Below are positions 24,007 through 31,993 of a stretch of 35,984 nt of DNA, one piece after another. Source of the DNA: Bacillota bacterium (GTDB lineage Bacteria > Bacillota > Clostridia > Acetivibrionales > DSM-1351). The notes beneath the pieces are model-generated. The model was not told where the DNA came from. It did no database searches and worked only from the letters and a program-made list of their open reading frames with translations. Each line of letters begins with the position of its first letter. Position 1 is the stretch's first letter. The stretch is taken from NCBI GenBank assembly GCA_023391425.1, contig JAEWAX010000075.1:1-35984 (forward strand). The letters run 5' to 3'. A program made the translations under genes and the position numbers.

Positions 24007-24060
24007 TAGAAGTGATGGACGAATTCAAACTACGAGCTACGGAGCTTTAAAACTAAGCTA
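24007..24060 (-). pseudogene. decayed tRNA remnant
   Basis: Next to a terminator copied from the tRNA-Arg locus is sequence that lines up without gaps over 46 nt with the 3' two-thirds of the tRNA-Arg gene at 28646-28722 (about half the positions identical). It includes a T-loop-like block (ATTCAAACTACGAGCTACGG on the + strand). Key pairs and the D-arm are lost, so it cannot be functional. The assignment rests mainly on the conserved neighbouring hairpin. Confidence 0.4.
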
Positions 24061-24534
24061 CTTTTTGTTTACTTTTTGTCCAATAAGTTTATTTGTCTGG
24101 TTTTGTATTGCTTGTGCAACGAAATTTGTAAGTGGAAGACCAATAGCTTCTTTATAGTTAAAACCAAGTAATTGCAAGATTTTAAAAGTTTCTTTAGACA
24201 AAACCTTTTGAATGGAGGAGATAAAGTCAAGATTGTCCTCATTTAAAGGGATGATTGTTGTTATTATTGGAAGTAACTCCTTAGTAATATAGTCAATATC
24301 AGAATCAGATATATCCTGTGACATAAGTTCTCGCTCATAACTATTTGCTATTCGTATTAATTCATTTTTATCAGTTGTTAAGTCATTAATTATCTCTTCT
24401 AATACATTTGCAGCCTCTTTATCATCATTTCTTTGTTTTGCTAGATTAATTTTATTGTAAATTGTTTGGGCTGTGTTCCTTGAACTTATTTCTTTTAAGC
24501 TAGCCAATTCATTTGAAGGATTATTTAGTTCCAT
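24058..24534 (-). CDS. hypothetical helical protein, 158 residues
   Basis: Soluble, predominantly helical and acidic: EAANVLEEIINDLTTDKNELIRIANSYEREL followed by DSDIDYITKELLPIITTIIP, then SSIQKVLSKETFKILQLLGFNYKEAIG and a C-terminal amphipathic helix with QAIQNQTNKLIGQK. No catalytic motif or cysteine is visible. GGAG precedes the ATG. The C-terminus reaches into the decayed tRNA remnant, so the stop codon may have been acquired by insertion or rearrangement. Integration of a foreign piece at a tRNA is possible, but no integrase is present. Confidence 0.65.
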   Translation of the reverse strand: MELNNPSNELASLKEISSRNTAQTIYNKINLAKQRNDDKEAANVLEEIINDLTTDKNELIRIANSYERELMSQDISDSDIDYITKELLPIITTIIPLNEDNLDFISSIQKVLSKETFKILQLLGFNYKEAIGLPLTNFVAQAIQNQTNKLIGQKVNKK

Positions 24535-24640
24535 AAAATCTACTCCTATCCCGTAAATTCATTTAAAGAATTATTGTCTTATAATAGTTTTATATGTTAG
24601 TAAAAGCCTTCTTGTTACATTCAGGATATTTTCACCGAAT

Positions 24641-24676
24641 AAGAAATCCCAATACCTCAAAGGTACTGGGATTTCT
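24641..24676. terminator. terminator downstream of the SDR gene
   Basis: AAGAAATCCCAATACC pairs with GGTACTGGGATTTCT (one G-T type mismatch) around a 5-nt loop, between the SDR gene and its - strand neighbour downstream. Confidence 0.7.
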
Positions 24677-24729
24677 GTAATTTAATTAATTCACTGTTTA
24701 TTTACTTGTTTTGAATAATATTATGTTCT

Positions 24730-25497
24730 TTAGATAGTTGTCCAGCCACCATCGACTAATAGTAGTTGTCCGGTTGTATAGCTGGATGCATCGGAGGCGA
24801 AATATATAATAGCTCCATCTAATTCGCCATCTCTTCCTGGTCTTCCCATAGGACATTTTGCTTTGATTACATTTAGGAAATCATCATTTTCAAGGACAGC
24901 ATCTGTCATCTCACTTGGGAAATATGCAGGTCCAATTGCATTGACTGTAATGCCATATTTTGCCCACTCATTAGCTAGGGACTTTGTTAACATTTCTACT
25001 CCGCCTTTGGTAGTACAATACGCGGTAAGTGGTAGGCCAGTCATGGCAACAGTACTGTGGATAGAACCAATGTTTATGATTCTACCATATTTCTTTTCAA
25101 TCATAATTTTTCCAACTTCGCGAGCGAAATAATAAACACCATTTAAATTTACACTCATCATAGTTTCCCATAATTCATCTGTTTGCTCTTGTGCAGGTCC
25201 AAACATACCGATACCTGCATTATTTACTAAGATATCAATGGTTCCAAAGTATTCCTTAATCTTATTAACCGTTTGATTAATATTAGCACTATTGGATACA
25301 TCGCATTGTACTTGCAAGCACTTTACTCCAAGTGCTTCGATTTTGGCCTTTACATTTTCTAATTTTTCAACTCTTCTTGCAACAATTGCAATATCTGCAC
25401 CTTGCTTTGCAAGTGCTAAAGCAAATTGAACACCTAAACCTGAGGATGCACCAGTTACAACTGCTATTTTTCCCTTTAAATCAAATAATTGCGACAT
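24730..25497 (-). CDS. short-chain dehydrogenase/reductase (gluconate 5-dehydrogenase-like)
   Basis: 255 residues, classical SDR. NAD(P) motif TGASSGLG (15-22) with a following basic pair ARRVEK that suggests NADP(H); NNAG near 90; catalytic Ser in NIGSIHS and YxxxK in AYCTTKGG; then NAIGPAYFPSEMT and the C-terminal GQLLLVDGGW. The IxxxGP-FxT pattern and overall sequence resemble gluconate 5-dehydrogenase/3-oxoacyl reductase-like members, but the substrate cannot be fixed. AAGGAG precedes the ATG. It is a single gene with no sugar-acid pathway genes beside it. Confidence 0.9.
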   Translation of the reverse strand: MSQLFDLKGKIAVVTGASSGLGVQFALALAKQGADIAIVARRVEKLENVKAKIEALGVKCLQVQCDVSNSANINQTVNKIKEYFGTIDILVNNAGIGMFGPAQEQTDELWETMMSVNLNGVYYFAREVGKIMIEKKYGRIINIGSIHSTVAMTGLPLTAYCTTKGGVEMLTKSLANEWAKYGITVNAIGPAYFPSEMTDAVLENDDFLNVIKAKCPMGRPGRDGELDGAIIYFASDASSYTTGQLLLVDGGWTTI

Positions 25498-25718
25498 AGT
25501 TTGCTCCTTTTAAAATAATTTTAGATATTTTAATTTAACCCTATTATAAAAATTGTATGTGGTTGTATTTTTTTGGCAATGTTAAATCCAATTCTTAAGT
25601 AAATAACCTTGGCTTTGGTGATTACTTAATATTAGGAAAAACAATTATGGTAGTACAGATATTCCTCAAGTGGTATAATTTACAACATATGGTTAGATTC
25701 TAAAAAGAGGTATACAGC

Positions 25719-26960
25719 ATGGAAAATGATGTTTTGTTAAAACTAAAAAATTCGGAGTCAAATCGGGCTCAAGCTGCAAATGATAGGGGACTTACAGGTG
25801 CTGATGGCTTGCGTGCTATTGCATGTCTTAGCGTAATGACACACCATTTTACTCAAAGAATAAATATTAATTCTCAGCCCCCTGTAATTCGAGATGTTTC
25901 TTGTTTTTTTCTATTAGGAAATGTTGGTGTAAGTATATTCTTTGTATTAAGCGGATTTTTACTATCATATCCTTTTTGGAGGCAATATCTTAATGAGGGT
26001 AATTTCCCAAATATTAAACAATATGCTATAAGACGTGCAGCGAGAATTATGCCAGGCTATTATTTAGCTTTTATTGTAAGTTTGTTACTTGTTATTATTT
26101 TACAAACCCCTACTGAAGCTATTGTAATACGGTCTATAGCTGGATTGGCATTTACTTCTGGGTTCCACTATGTAACATTCTTTCCAAACCAACTCAACTC
26201 ACCTTTTTGGTCAATTAGTTTTGAAGTATTTTGCTATTTTTTAATGCCACTATTTATGTATGGATTATTCAAAATTTTCGGTACCAACAGATCGTTTTTG
26301 AAATCTATTTTATACTGGATTGGAGTATTAGGAATTATTATTGGGTTGAATCAACTAATACATATCTATTTAGAACCTGATAATGTTAATCGGGGCTGGC
26401 AGTATGGACCTATAGGAGGGGCAAAGTATTGGATGCCAAATTATAACCCTATTGGTTTCTTTGGACATTTTACTATGGGAATATTTGCTGCAGGTGCTTC
26501 AGTACGACTTTTTATGAAAGCTGATAAGCTTGAGAAATTCAAAAAAGTCAACGGATTTGATATGATAGGCCTTTCTTGTTTTCTATGTTCTATTGTTATG
26601 CTTTGGTTTATGAGATATGCACCTGATTTTAGCTTAAGTTTGCAAAACCAACCATATTACTTTCCTATATATACAATACTGATAGCAGCAGCCTTGGCTG
26701 TTGCACCGAACTCTAATTGGTTTGGCAGAATACTGGATAACAGATTCTTTAGGTATACAGCTAAGGTATCTTTTGGCTTGTACCTGTGGCATTACTTAAT
26801 AATTTCATTAACTTGTATTAACATTTATTTTGACAACCTACTGGTTTGGGGTGGAGTATCAATTGCTATTACTGTATTGTCATATATTATAGCAACCTTA
26901 TCCTATAAATATGTTGAGAAACCGGTACTTGACAGAGTACATAGAAAATACGCAAGGTAG
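25719..26960 (+). CDS. acyltransferase 3 family membrane protein (OafA/YrhL-like)
   Basis: 413 residues with about 10 membrane helices. Family motifs: GLRAIACLSVMTHHF (catalytic-type His in the first helix) and NVGVSIFFVLSGFLLSYPFWRQY, then RRAARIMPGYYLAF. These proteins move acyl groups, usually acetyl, onto sugars or other envelope molecules across the membrane. There is no C-terminal SGNH domain. AGAGGT precedes the ATG. No polysaccharide genes lie nearby, so the acceptor is unknown. Confidence 0.92.
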   Translation: MENDVLLKLKNSESNRAQAANDRGLTGADGLRAIACLSVMTHHFTQRININSQPPVIRDVSCFFLLGNVGVSIFFVLSGFLLSYPFWRQYLNEGNFPNIKQYAIRRAARIMPGYYLAFIVSLLLVIILQTPTEAIVIRSIAGLAFTSGFHYVTFFPNQLNSPFWSISFEVFCYFLMPLFMYGLFKIFGTNRSFLKSILYWIGVLGIIIGLNQLIHIYLEPDNVNRGWQYGPIGGAKYWMPNYNPIGFFGHFTMGIFAAGASVRLFMKADKLEKFKKVNGFDMIGLSCFLCSIVMLWFMRYAPDFSLSLQNQPYYFPIYTILIAAALAVAPNSNWFGRILDNRFFRYTAKVSFGLYLWHYLIISLTCINIYFDNLLVWGGVSIAITVLSYIIATLSYKYVEKPVLDRVHRKYAR

Positions 26961-27009
26961 GGTTTTGTGGGTGACTTCCTTAAATTAGCAAATATGACTG
27001 ATGAAAAAT

Positions 27010-27069
27010 ACAGAGCGCCGCTAATACCTACACTTCCTTAAGTGGTGGATAAGCGGGGCTTACTTCTGT
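27010..27069 (-). repeat. hairpin related to the leader motif, overlapping the hxlR stop
   Basis: On the - strand ACAGA (27069-27065) and TCTGT (27014-27010) close a nearly continuous 60-nt hairpin whose core, CGCTTATCCACCACTT-AAGG-AAGTGTAGGTATTAGCGGCG, closely resembles domain 2 of leader motif copy 3. The GGTAGAYATTGG tail is missing and TATTTTT follows, so here it probably acts as a terminator. The TAA of the HxlR gene lies inside the hairpin. Confidence 0.6.
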
Positions 27070-27386
27070 GCCAAGTATTCAATTCCCCATGCACCCATAG
27101 AATTTATTATTGGTACAAATTTAATCCCGATTGGAGTCAGTGAATATTCTACTTTTGGAGGGACTTCGTGGTATATTTCTCTATGTACTAGCCCATCATT
27201 TTCGAGTTCACGTAATTGTTGGGTAAGCATTGTATGTGTAATTTTAGGTATTAACTTTTTTAGTTCATTAAATCTTAAAGTACTACCACTTAGCAACCAG
27301 AGTATTGCAATTTTCCATTTGCCACCTATTATATTCTGCGTAAGAATTACTGGACATTGTTCTCCCTTTTCATAATTTTTTGCCAT
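27060..27386 (-). CDS. HxlR-family transcriptional regulator
   Basis: 108 residues, a single winged-helix domain of the HxlR/YodB type: C11 in EQCPVILTQNIIGGKWKIAILWLL, then FNELKKLIPKITHTMLTQQLRELENDGLVHREIYHEVPPKVEYSLTPIG. The N-terminal cysteine is the position used for electrophile/oxidant sensing in YodB-like members, so thiol-stress sensing is plausible. It is divergent from an iron-sulfur flavoprotein gene, a common arrangement in which the regulator controls the reductase. Confidence 0.94.
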   Translation of the reverse strand: MAKNYEKGEQCPVILTQNIIGGKWKIAILWLLSGSTLRFNELKKLIPKITHTMLTQQLRELENDGLVHREIYHEVPPKVEYSLTPIGIKFVPIINSMGAWGIEYLAQK

Positions 27387-27423
27387 TTAAGATGCTCCTT
27401 ATTAATGTATGGTTTTAAATACT

Positions 27424-27446
27424 AAGTATGGAAAAACTGCGTACTT
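27424..27446. promoter_or_regulatory. possible HxlR operator
   Basis: AAGTA (27424-27428) and TACTT (27442-27446) form a short inverted repeat between the divergent HxlR and flavoprotein genes; YodB-type operators use TACT/AGTA half-sites. Short arms keep this tentative. Confidence 0.4.
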
Positions 27447-27526
27447 GTTCAAATGAATAATATCCAATATCATTATAATATGACAAAATTACCAGTGCAA
27501 GTTTAATAAAGCTTAAATAGAAAGGT

Positions 27527-28093
27527 GTGGTTAGAATTAAAGTTTTAGGTTTCGTAGGTAGTGGTAGAATTGGAGGTAATACCGATATATTAGTTCAACA
27601 AGCATTATTAGGTGCTACTGAAAAAGGAGCTGTAACCAAGATTTTTTATTTGGATAATATGAATATTAAAGGATGCAATGGATGTGGATATTGTAAAAGT
27701 AATGATAGTTGCAGAATAAATGATGATATGCAAGAAATCTATGAAGAAATAGTTAGCGCGGGTGCTATTATAATTGGTTCTCCGATTTATATGATGCAGA
27801 TAACAGCTCAAACAAAATTATTAATAGATAGGTTATATGCCTTTAGAAACAAAGACCATACTCCCAAAATTGACAAGAAAAAATTACTACAAATATATGT
27901 TTGTAGGCAATCAGATCCAATTGTCTATCAACAATATTATAATCTTCTCGATGCACTATTTAATTTTCTTGGTTTTTTCAAAATTGAAGGAGCAATAAAA
28001 GTAGGAGACGTATTCGAAAAGGGTGATATTAGAAATAACGTAGAAGTAATGCAAATAGTAAAAAACTCCGGTGGAGAATTGATATGCAGTTAA
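27527..28093 (+). CDS. iron-sulfur flavoprotein / NADPH-dependent FMN reductase family
   Basis: 188 residues, flavodoxin-like fold: GFVGSGRIGGNTDILV for FMN phosphate, the compact cysteine motif C50-x2-C53-x2-C56-x5-C62 typical of Isf-type 4Fe-4S flavoproteins, then AIIIGSPIYMMQITAQTKLLIDRL. It probably reduces quinones, nitro compounds, or O2 and peroxide in an anaerobe. The GTG at 27527 has AAAGG immediately before it at tight spacing; a start a few codons later cannot be excluded. It is divergent from hxlR and followed by a flavin-binding pseudogene. Confidence 0.88.
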   Translation: MVRIKVLGFVGSGRIGGNTDILVQQALLGATEKGAVTKIFYLDNMNIKGCNGCGYCKSNDSCRINDDMQEIYEEIVSAGAIIIGSPIYMMQITAQTKLLIDRLYAFRNKDHTPKIDKKKLLQIYVCRQSDPIVYQQYYNLLDALFNFLGFFKIEGAIKVGDVFEKGDIRNNVEVMQIVKNSGGELICS

Positions 28094-28127
28094 CAACAAT
28101 TAAATATTTTAAAGGAATGATTTATTT

Positions 28128-28537
28128 ATGAATATAAAGGATGTAATTGAGTTTGCAAACAAGAATAAGACATGCTTTCTTTCTACTGTTGAAAATTATC
28201 AACCCAGGGGTAGGGTAATGCTCATGTGGTTTGCTGATGAATCAGGTTTCTATTTTCATACAGGAACGATGAAATCACTCTATACACAGTTAAAAGATAA
28301 TCCTAATGTTGAACTCTGTTTTTTTCTCCTTCTGAACAAAAAGGAGGTAGAATGTTAAGAGTATCAGGTAGGATTGAATTTGTAGATGAGCTTAAAGCAA
28401 AACTAATAGAAGAAAGGCCATTTACAAAGGAATTCGGAGAACAATTGATAATATTCAAATTAGGTAATGGGGAAGCACATTTCTGGTCAATGGAGAATAA
28501 CACTAAAGAAGGAGAGATTAAAAGAATAGTAGTATAA
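28128..28537 (+). pseudogene. pyridoxamine 5'-phosphate oxidase-like flavin protein, frameshifted
   Basis: The first frame (28128-28358) reads MNIKDVIEFANKNKTCFLSTV ... NPNVELCFF, a typical PNPOx/split-barrel N-terminus. It then continues in another frame as SPSEQKGGRMLRVSGRIEFVDELK to the stop at 28537, for about 136 residues in total. The switch is at a run of seven T (28319-28325); one extra T would restore one continuous frame. The intact protein would be a small FMN-binding reductase partner of the flavoprotein upstream. It could be a true pseudogene, a phase-variable slip site or a sequencing error. Confidence 0.85.
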
Positions 28538-28600
28538 AATCTCAGTTCCAAAGTGGACAACACTTAGGCAACAAACTATAACTTTATTCATAACAAAATA

Positions 28601-28641
28601 AAAAAAGCCACTCGCTGTAGCTCTACAGCTGGGTGGCTTTT
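28601..28641 (-). terminator. tRNA-Arg terminator
   Basis: AAGCCAC / GTGGCTT outer stem and CTGTAG / CTACAG inner stem, with a run of A (U on the - strand) after it. It directly follows the tRNA on the - strand and could also end the + strand genes. Confidence 0.85.
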
Positions 28642-28645
28642 CATC

Positions 28646-28722
28646 TGGTGCGCTTGACACGATTCGAACGTGCGACCTGCGGTTTAGGAAACCGACGCTC
28701 TATCCTACTGAGCTACAAACGC
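28646..28722 (-). tRNA. tRNA-Arg (anticodon CCU)
   Basis: 77 nt including encoded CCA. Acceptor GCGTTTG / CAAGCGC (one G-T pair), discriminator A, D-arm GCTC/GAGC, anticodon loop TTCCTAA giving CCT (reads AGG), T-arm GCACG-TTCGAAT-CGTGT. The top pair of the anticodon stem is a T-C mismatch. It stands alone with its own terminator. Confidence 0.95.
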
Positions 28723-29077
28723 ATAAATAGATTTTGATATTTAGAAATAGTGTTATATATCTCTAAACAACTATCATAGTATACTAAATATTTTTCATAT
28801 TTTCAAGTAATTTTATACAATGATGTAATTCTGGTTAAATGAACTCGATTGAAAAGTTAAATGCGGTTAAATGAATAAGTAAATACTATATTTAAATAGG
28901 GAATGCCCACAGATATTTTTGTTATTCCATATATTATAGTTGTTTTACTCGTGCTTCCAATATACTAAACCAGATTGCTATATATGCACCACATTGTATA
29001 AATATAGCAATCTGATAAAATAAGTGAATTGCAGTAGCCTATTTATCAGTACTAAATTACAGTTTTTTATCCAATAA
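28723..29077. other. intergenic region upstream of the tRNA
   Basis: 355 nt, A+T-rich, without a supportable ORF. It contains the hairpin at 28971-29014 and presumably the tRNA promoter on the - strand, which I could not place. Confidence 0.5.
28971..29014 (-). terminator. hairpin downstream of the ydjG-like gene
   Basis: A perfect 12-bp repeat CAGATTGCTATA / TATAGCAATCTG with a 20-nt A+T-rich loop, 64 nt after the end of the - strand operon. The U-tract is weak. Confidence 0.55.
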
Positions 29078-30229
29078 TCATCCACCAGTATAAGTGCTGA
29101 TTAAGAAGTAGCCCAATCCAACGAGAGCTATAATTCCTAATATAAGAAGGGTTACTTTCCATGGAGATAGAGGAGAGTTACCATCAACTCTACCAGTTTG
29201 ACCATTAATCATGTAGCCATAAGTTTTTTCCTTATATTTAAAGGATGAAAACCATAGAGGTAACAAGATATGCTTATACTTTTTACTGCTATAAGCTGTC
29301 TTAAACCTCACGTCTTTCACCTCATCAGCATTTATCTGGTTCTCAATGCCTCTTTCAATTATACCAGAAAGTCTTTCCTTTGCTGTTTCCCAACCTGTTT
29401 TCAAATCAACAGAATAACGCTCAGCTTTAAAGCCTGACAAATATTCAGCTTTAAAAGGTGTTAGGTCCTCCAAATTAAAAGGCTCAACTTTAGCCATCAT
29501 ATTATCATCAATATGCACAGAGGAGTCAACAATATAATTTCTGAAATTTTCGTAATATTGACCTGATACAGGATACCATCTAGTTCGTCTCTCTTGATGT
29601 GCAACCTGCTCCGTCTTACCATCACGTGTTTCAGTGGTATATACAGTGACATAGTAATATTCTCCTGCCATTGCAGTATAAAATGAGCTGGTATCGGCAT
29701 CAAAGGACCAACAGGGTACATACATACCAGTTAGTTTTACATTTTGATTATTTACACCCTTTTTCAATTTTGTGGGAGCAAGCCATTTACCTTTCAACCA
29801 TTTTTTATATTGAGCGATAGCAACTTGGGCGCTTACCTTAAAGGGAATAATACTTTCGGGCATGATACCAGTAGAGATTATCTCTTCCTGTATACTACTA
29901 TTACCACAGAAAGGGCAGCTATCAGCGACTATATATTCATCATATACTGTTTGAGCACCACAGTTCTTGCATTTAACACTATGGCTCTTTTCACCCCAAA
30001 CTTGCGGTTCAAGCTCGCTATCATTATCAAAGCCATAGGCCGTAGGATCTTGTCTATTATCTCCAAGACTAATTACATTTTTACAATACTCACATTTCAA
30101 ACTTTGACTCTGTGGGTCGAACACCATTACACCTCCACAGGAAGGACATTTATATGAGGTGGAGTCAGTGGTAGGCGTTGCCTCTGCGTTTATGTTTGAT
30201 GATGAATTGTCGACTTTTGTTTCACTCAT
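29078..30229 (-). CDS. zinc-ribbon membrane protein, YdjG-like
   Basis: 383 residues. Two zinc ribbons near the N-terminus: KCPSCGG...KCEYCK (about 27-52) and KCKNCGA...SCPFCGN (about 86-110), the TFIIB-like pattern. A beta-rich middle domain (about 125-345) contains YVPCWSFDADT and RRTRWYPVSG, and one C-terminal membrane helix (about 357-377) ends with a short tail. This resembles B. subtilis YdjG, which with YdjH and YdjI recruits PspA to the membrane. The gene downstream of the SPFH protein on the same strand, with an 82-nt gap, fits such a pair. No ydjH or pspA is seen here. Confidence 0.8.
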   Translation of the reverse strand: MSETKVDNSSSNINAEATPTTDSTSYKCPSCGGVMVFDPQSQSLKCEYCKNVISLGDNRQDPTAYGFDNDSELEPQVWGEKSHSVKCKNCGAQTVYDEYIVADSCPFCGNSSIQEEIISTGIMPESIIPFKVSAQVAIAQYKKWLKGKWLAPTKLKKGVNNQNVKLTGMYVPCWSFDADTSSFYTAMAGEYYYVTVYTTETRDGKTEQVAHQERRTRWYPVSGQYYENFRNYIVDSSVHIDDNMMAKVEPFNLEDLTPFKAEYLSGFKAERYSVDLKTGWETAKERLSGIIERGIENQINADEVKDVRFKTAYSSKKYKHILLPLWFSSFKYKEKTYGYMINGQTGRVDGNSPLSPWKVTLLILGIIALVGLGYFLISTYTGG

Positions 30230-30311
30230 AAGTTTTTATCTCTCCAATGCAAGATTGTTATGGTTTGTTTTAAATAAGGATGCATGAAAAATGTTTTATA
30301 ATTACTAAAAC

Positions 30312-31397
30312 CTACTGTTTTTGGCCGCATTCCTGACAGAATTTACTCTCAGCAGGCAGTTCGTTTCCACAAGCAGAGCATTTTTTAGTAGTTGGTGCAA
30401 CCTTTGTGCCACACTCTAAGCAGAACTTCGCCTGCGCAGGCATTTGCGCACCGCAGGAACACTTTATTTTCGCAGCCCCAGCTCCAGCCCCAGTCGCAGG
30501 CTCAGTAGCCACTTTTGTCTCAGGCTGCTTTTGCTGTTGTTCTGAAAAAGCCTCAGCAAATATATTTCCTATACCCATTCCAGCACCAAGTCCAACACCG
30601 GCACCTGCCATTCCACCAGGATTCTGTGCTGCATCACGGATTGACTCGGCAGCCTGATAACGAGTGTACTGATTCAAACTGTCACCTATGATACCCATTG
30701 AGGTGCGTTTATCAAGTACTTTCTCAACTTCATCAGGAAGAGAAATATTCTCGATAACCAGCGACTCAAGAGATAAACCAAGCTCCTTAAAGCCCTTCTC
30801 CATTTTTTTCTTTGCCATTGCTGCTATTTCGTCATATTTTGACGAAAGGTCAAGTGCAGGTATAGCAGCTTCTGCTAATAGGTCTGATACACCTGAGACA
30901 ATCTTGCTCTTGAGCTGACCAGTAATTCCATCTACAGTAAATTGACTTGATGTTCCAAAAACCTCTTGGAGGAAAACTGTAGGATTCACCACCTTAAAGG
31001 AATATACACCAAACATTCTCATTCTAAGCATACCGAACTCTGCATCTCTCATCATTATAGGGTTGGTAGTACCCCATTTACAGTCTGTAAACTGCTTTGT
31101 ATTGACAAAGTAAATTTCAGATTTAAAAGGTGATTTGAAGCCATACTTCCATGATTTGAGTTTAGTAAGCACGGGTAGATTCTGAGTGTCAAGTGTATAT
31201 CTTCCAGGGGTGAACACATCAGTGAGTTGTCCTTCATCAATAAATATTGCTATTTGGGATTCTCGAACTGTGAGTTGTGCTCCCATTTTAATTTCTTTAT
31301 TTTCCACAGGAAACTGATAAACAACAGTGTCTGAGCTGTTGTCAGTCCATTCAATAACTTCAATAAATTGAGACTTAATAAAATTGAGTAATCCCAT
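30312..31397 (-). CDS. SPFH-domain protein with C-terminal zinc ribbons, YdjI-like
   Basis: 361 residues. The SPFH (band-7-like) domain occupies about 20-240: EWTDNSSDTVVYQFPVENKEIKMGAQLTVRESQ, GRYTLDTQNLPVL and RMRMFGVYSFKVVNP are characteristic of the YdjI/virion-core-like subgroup. A Gly/Ala-rich linker (about 265-290) and two zinc ribbons follow, CSCGAQMPAQAKFCLECG and CSACGNELPAESKFCQECG. There is no N-terminal membrane helix, so membrane association would need a partner such as the YdjG-like protein downstream. GGAGGA precedes the ATG. In B. subtilis YdjI is needed to position PspA under membrane stress; the same job here is inferred. Confidence 0.87.
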   Translation of the reverse strand: MGLLNFIKSQFIEVIEWTDNSSDTVVYQFPVENKEIKMGAQLTVRESQIAIFIDEGQLTDVFTPGRYTLDTQNLPVLTKLKSWKYGFKSPFKSEIYFVNTKQFTDCKWGTTNPIMMRDAEFGMLRMRMFGVYSFKVVNPTVFLQEVFGTSSQFTVDGITGQLKSKIVSGVSDLLAEAAIPALDLSSKYDEIAAMAKKKMEKGFKELGLSLESLVIENISLPDEVEKVLDKRTSMGIIGDSLNQYTRYQAAESIRDAAQNPGGMAGAGVGLGAGMGIGNIFAEAFSEQQQKQPETKVATEPATGAGAGAAKIKCSCGAQMPAQAKFCLECGTKVAPTTKKCSACGNELPAESKFCQECGQKQ

Positions 31398-31993
31398 ACT
31401 TCCTCCTTAAGCTTGAGTCTATTATCAGCTAATCCTGTGAGTTTATATGGCTCAACAGGGGGATAGATGTGGCAATAGACAATTAACCCGGTATTTTTAT
31501 TACTTATACTTTATCATATTATTAACAAGATTTGAATAACTGATAGGTACATATTTTTTGATGTTAGCTCATCATAAAATTAAGCAATAGTGTTTTAGAT
31601 ATATTTAATCAAATCATTAAATAGGCAGGAACGTACATTATAAACTCTAATAGTAAAAACTAGAGCTATATGACTATTTTATAATATTATCTAAAATATT
31701 ATTTGAAGTTTGTGGAAAAATTATAAATGCAGTACTCATATTAATATAAGAAGTAGCTATTATCAAGGCCAGTTGTAAATTTGTAGTGAACTTATAGGAA
31801 ATGCATGGAATTAATCTGCCCGTTGTTCTATAATTTAATAGTGTACAAAATTTTTGCTAAGACTTGCTGAGTAAATTCATTAAATATCATGCAAGAATAT
31901 TGAATAAATGTGGCAAACTAATACTCAGTAAAATTTTAAATGCAAACTAGTACAAGATGAATATACAAAAATAAAACATATGGAGGTATAGAA
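31398..31993. other. intergenic region between divergent genes
   Basis: 596 nt between the ydjI-like (-) and pepF (+) genes. It must contain both promoters. I see no ORF with a ribosome binding site, no strong hairpin, and no copy of the DnaA-box or leader elements; only GGAGGT before pepF is clear. Confidence 0.5.
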
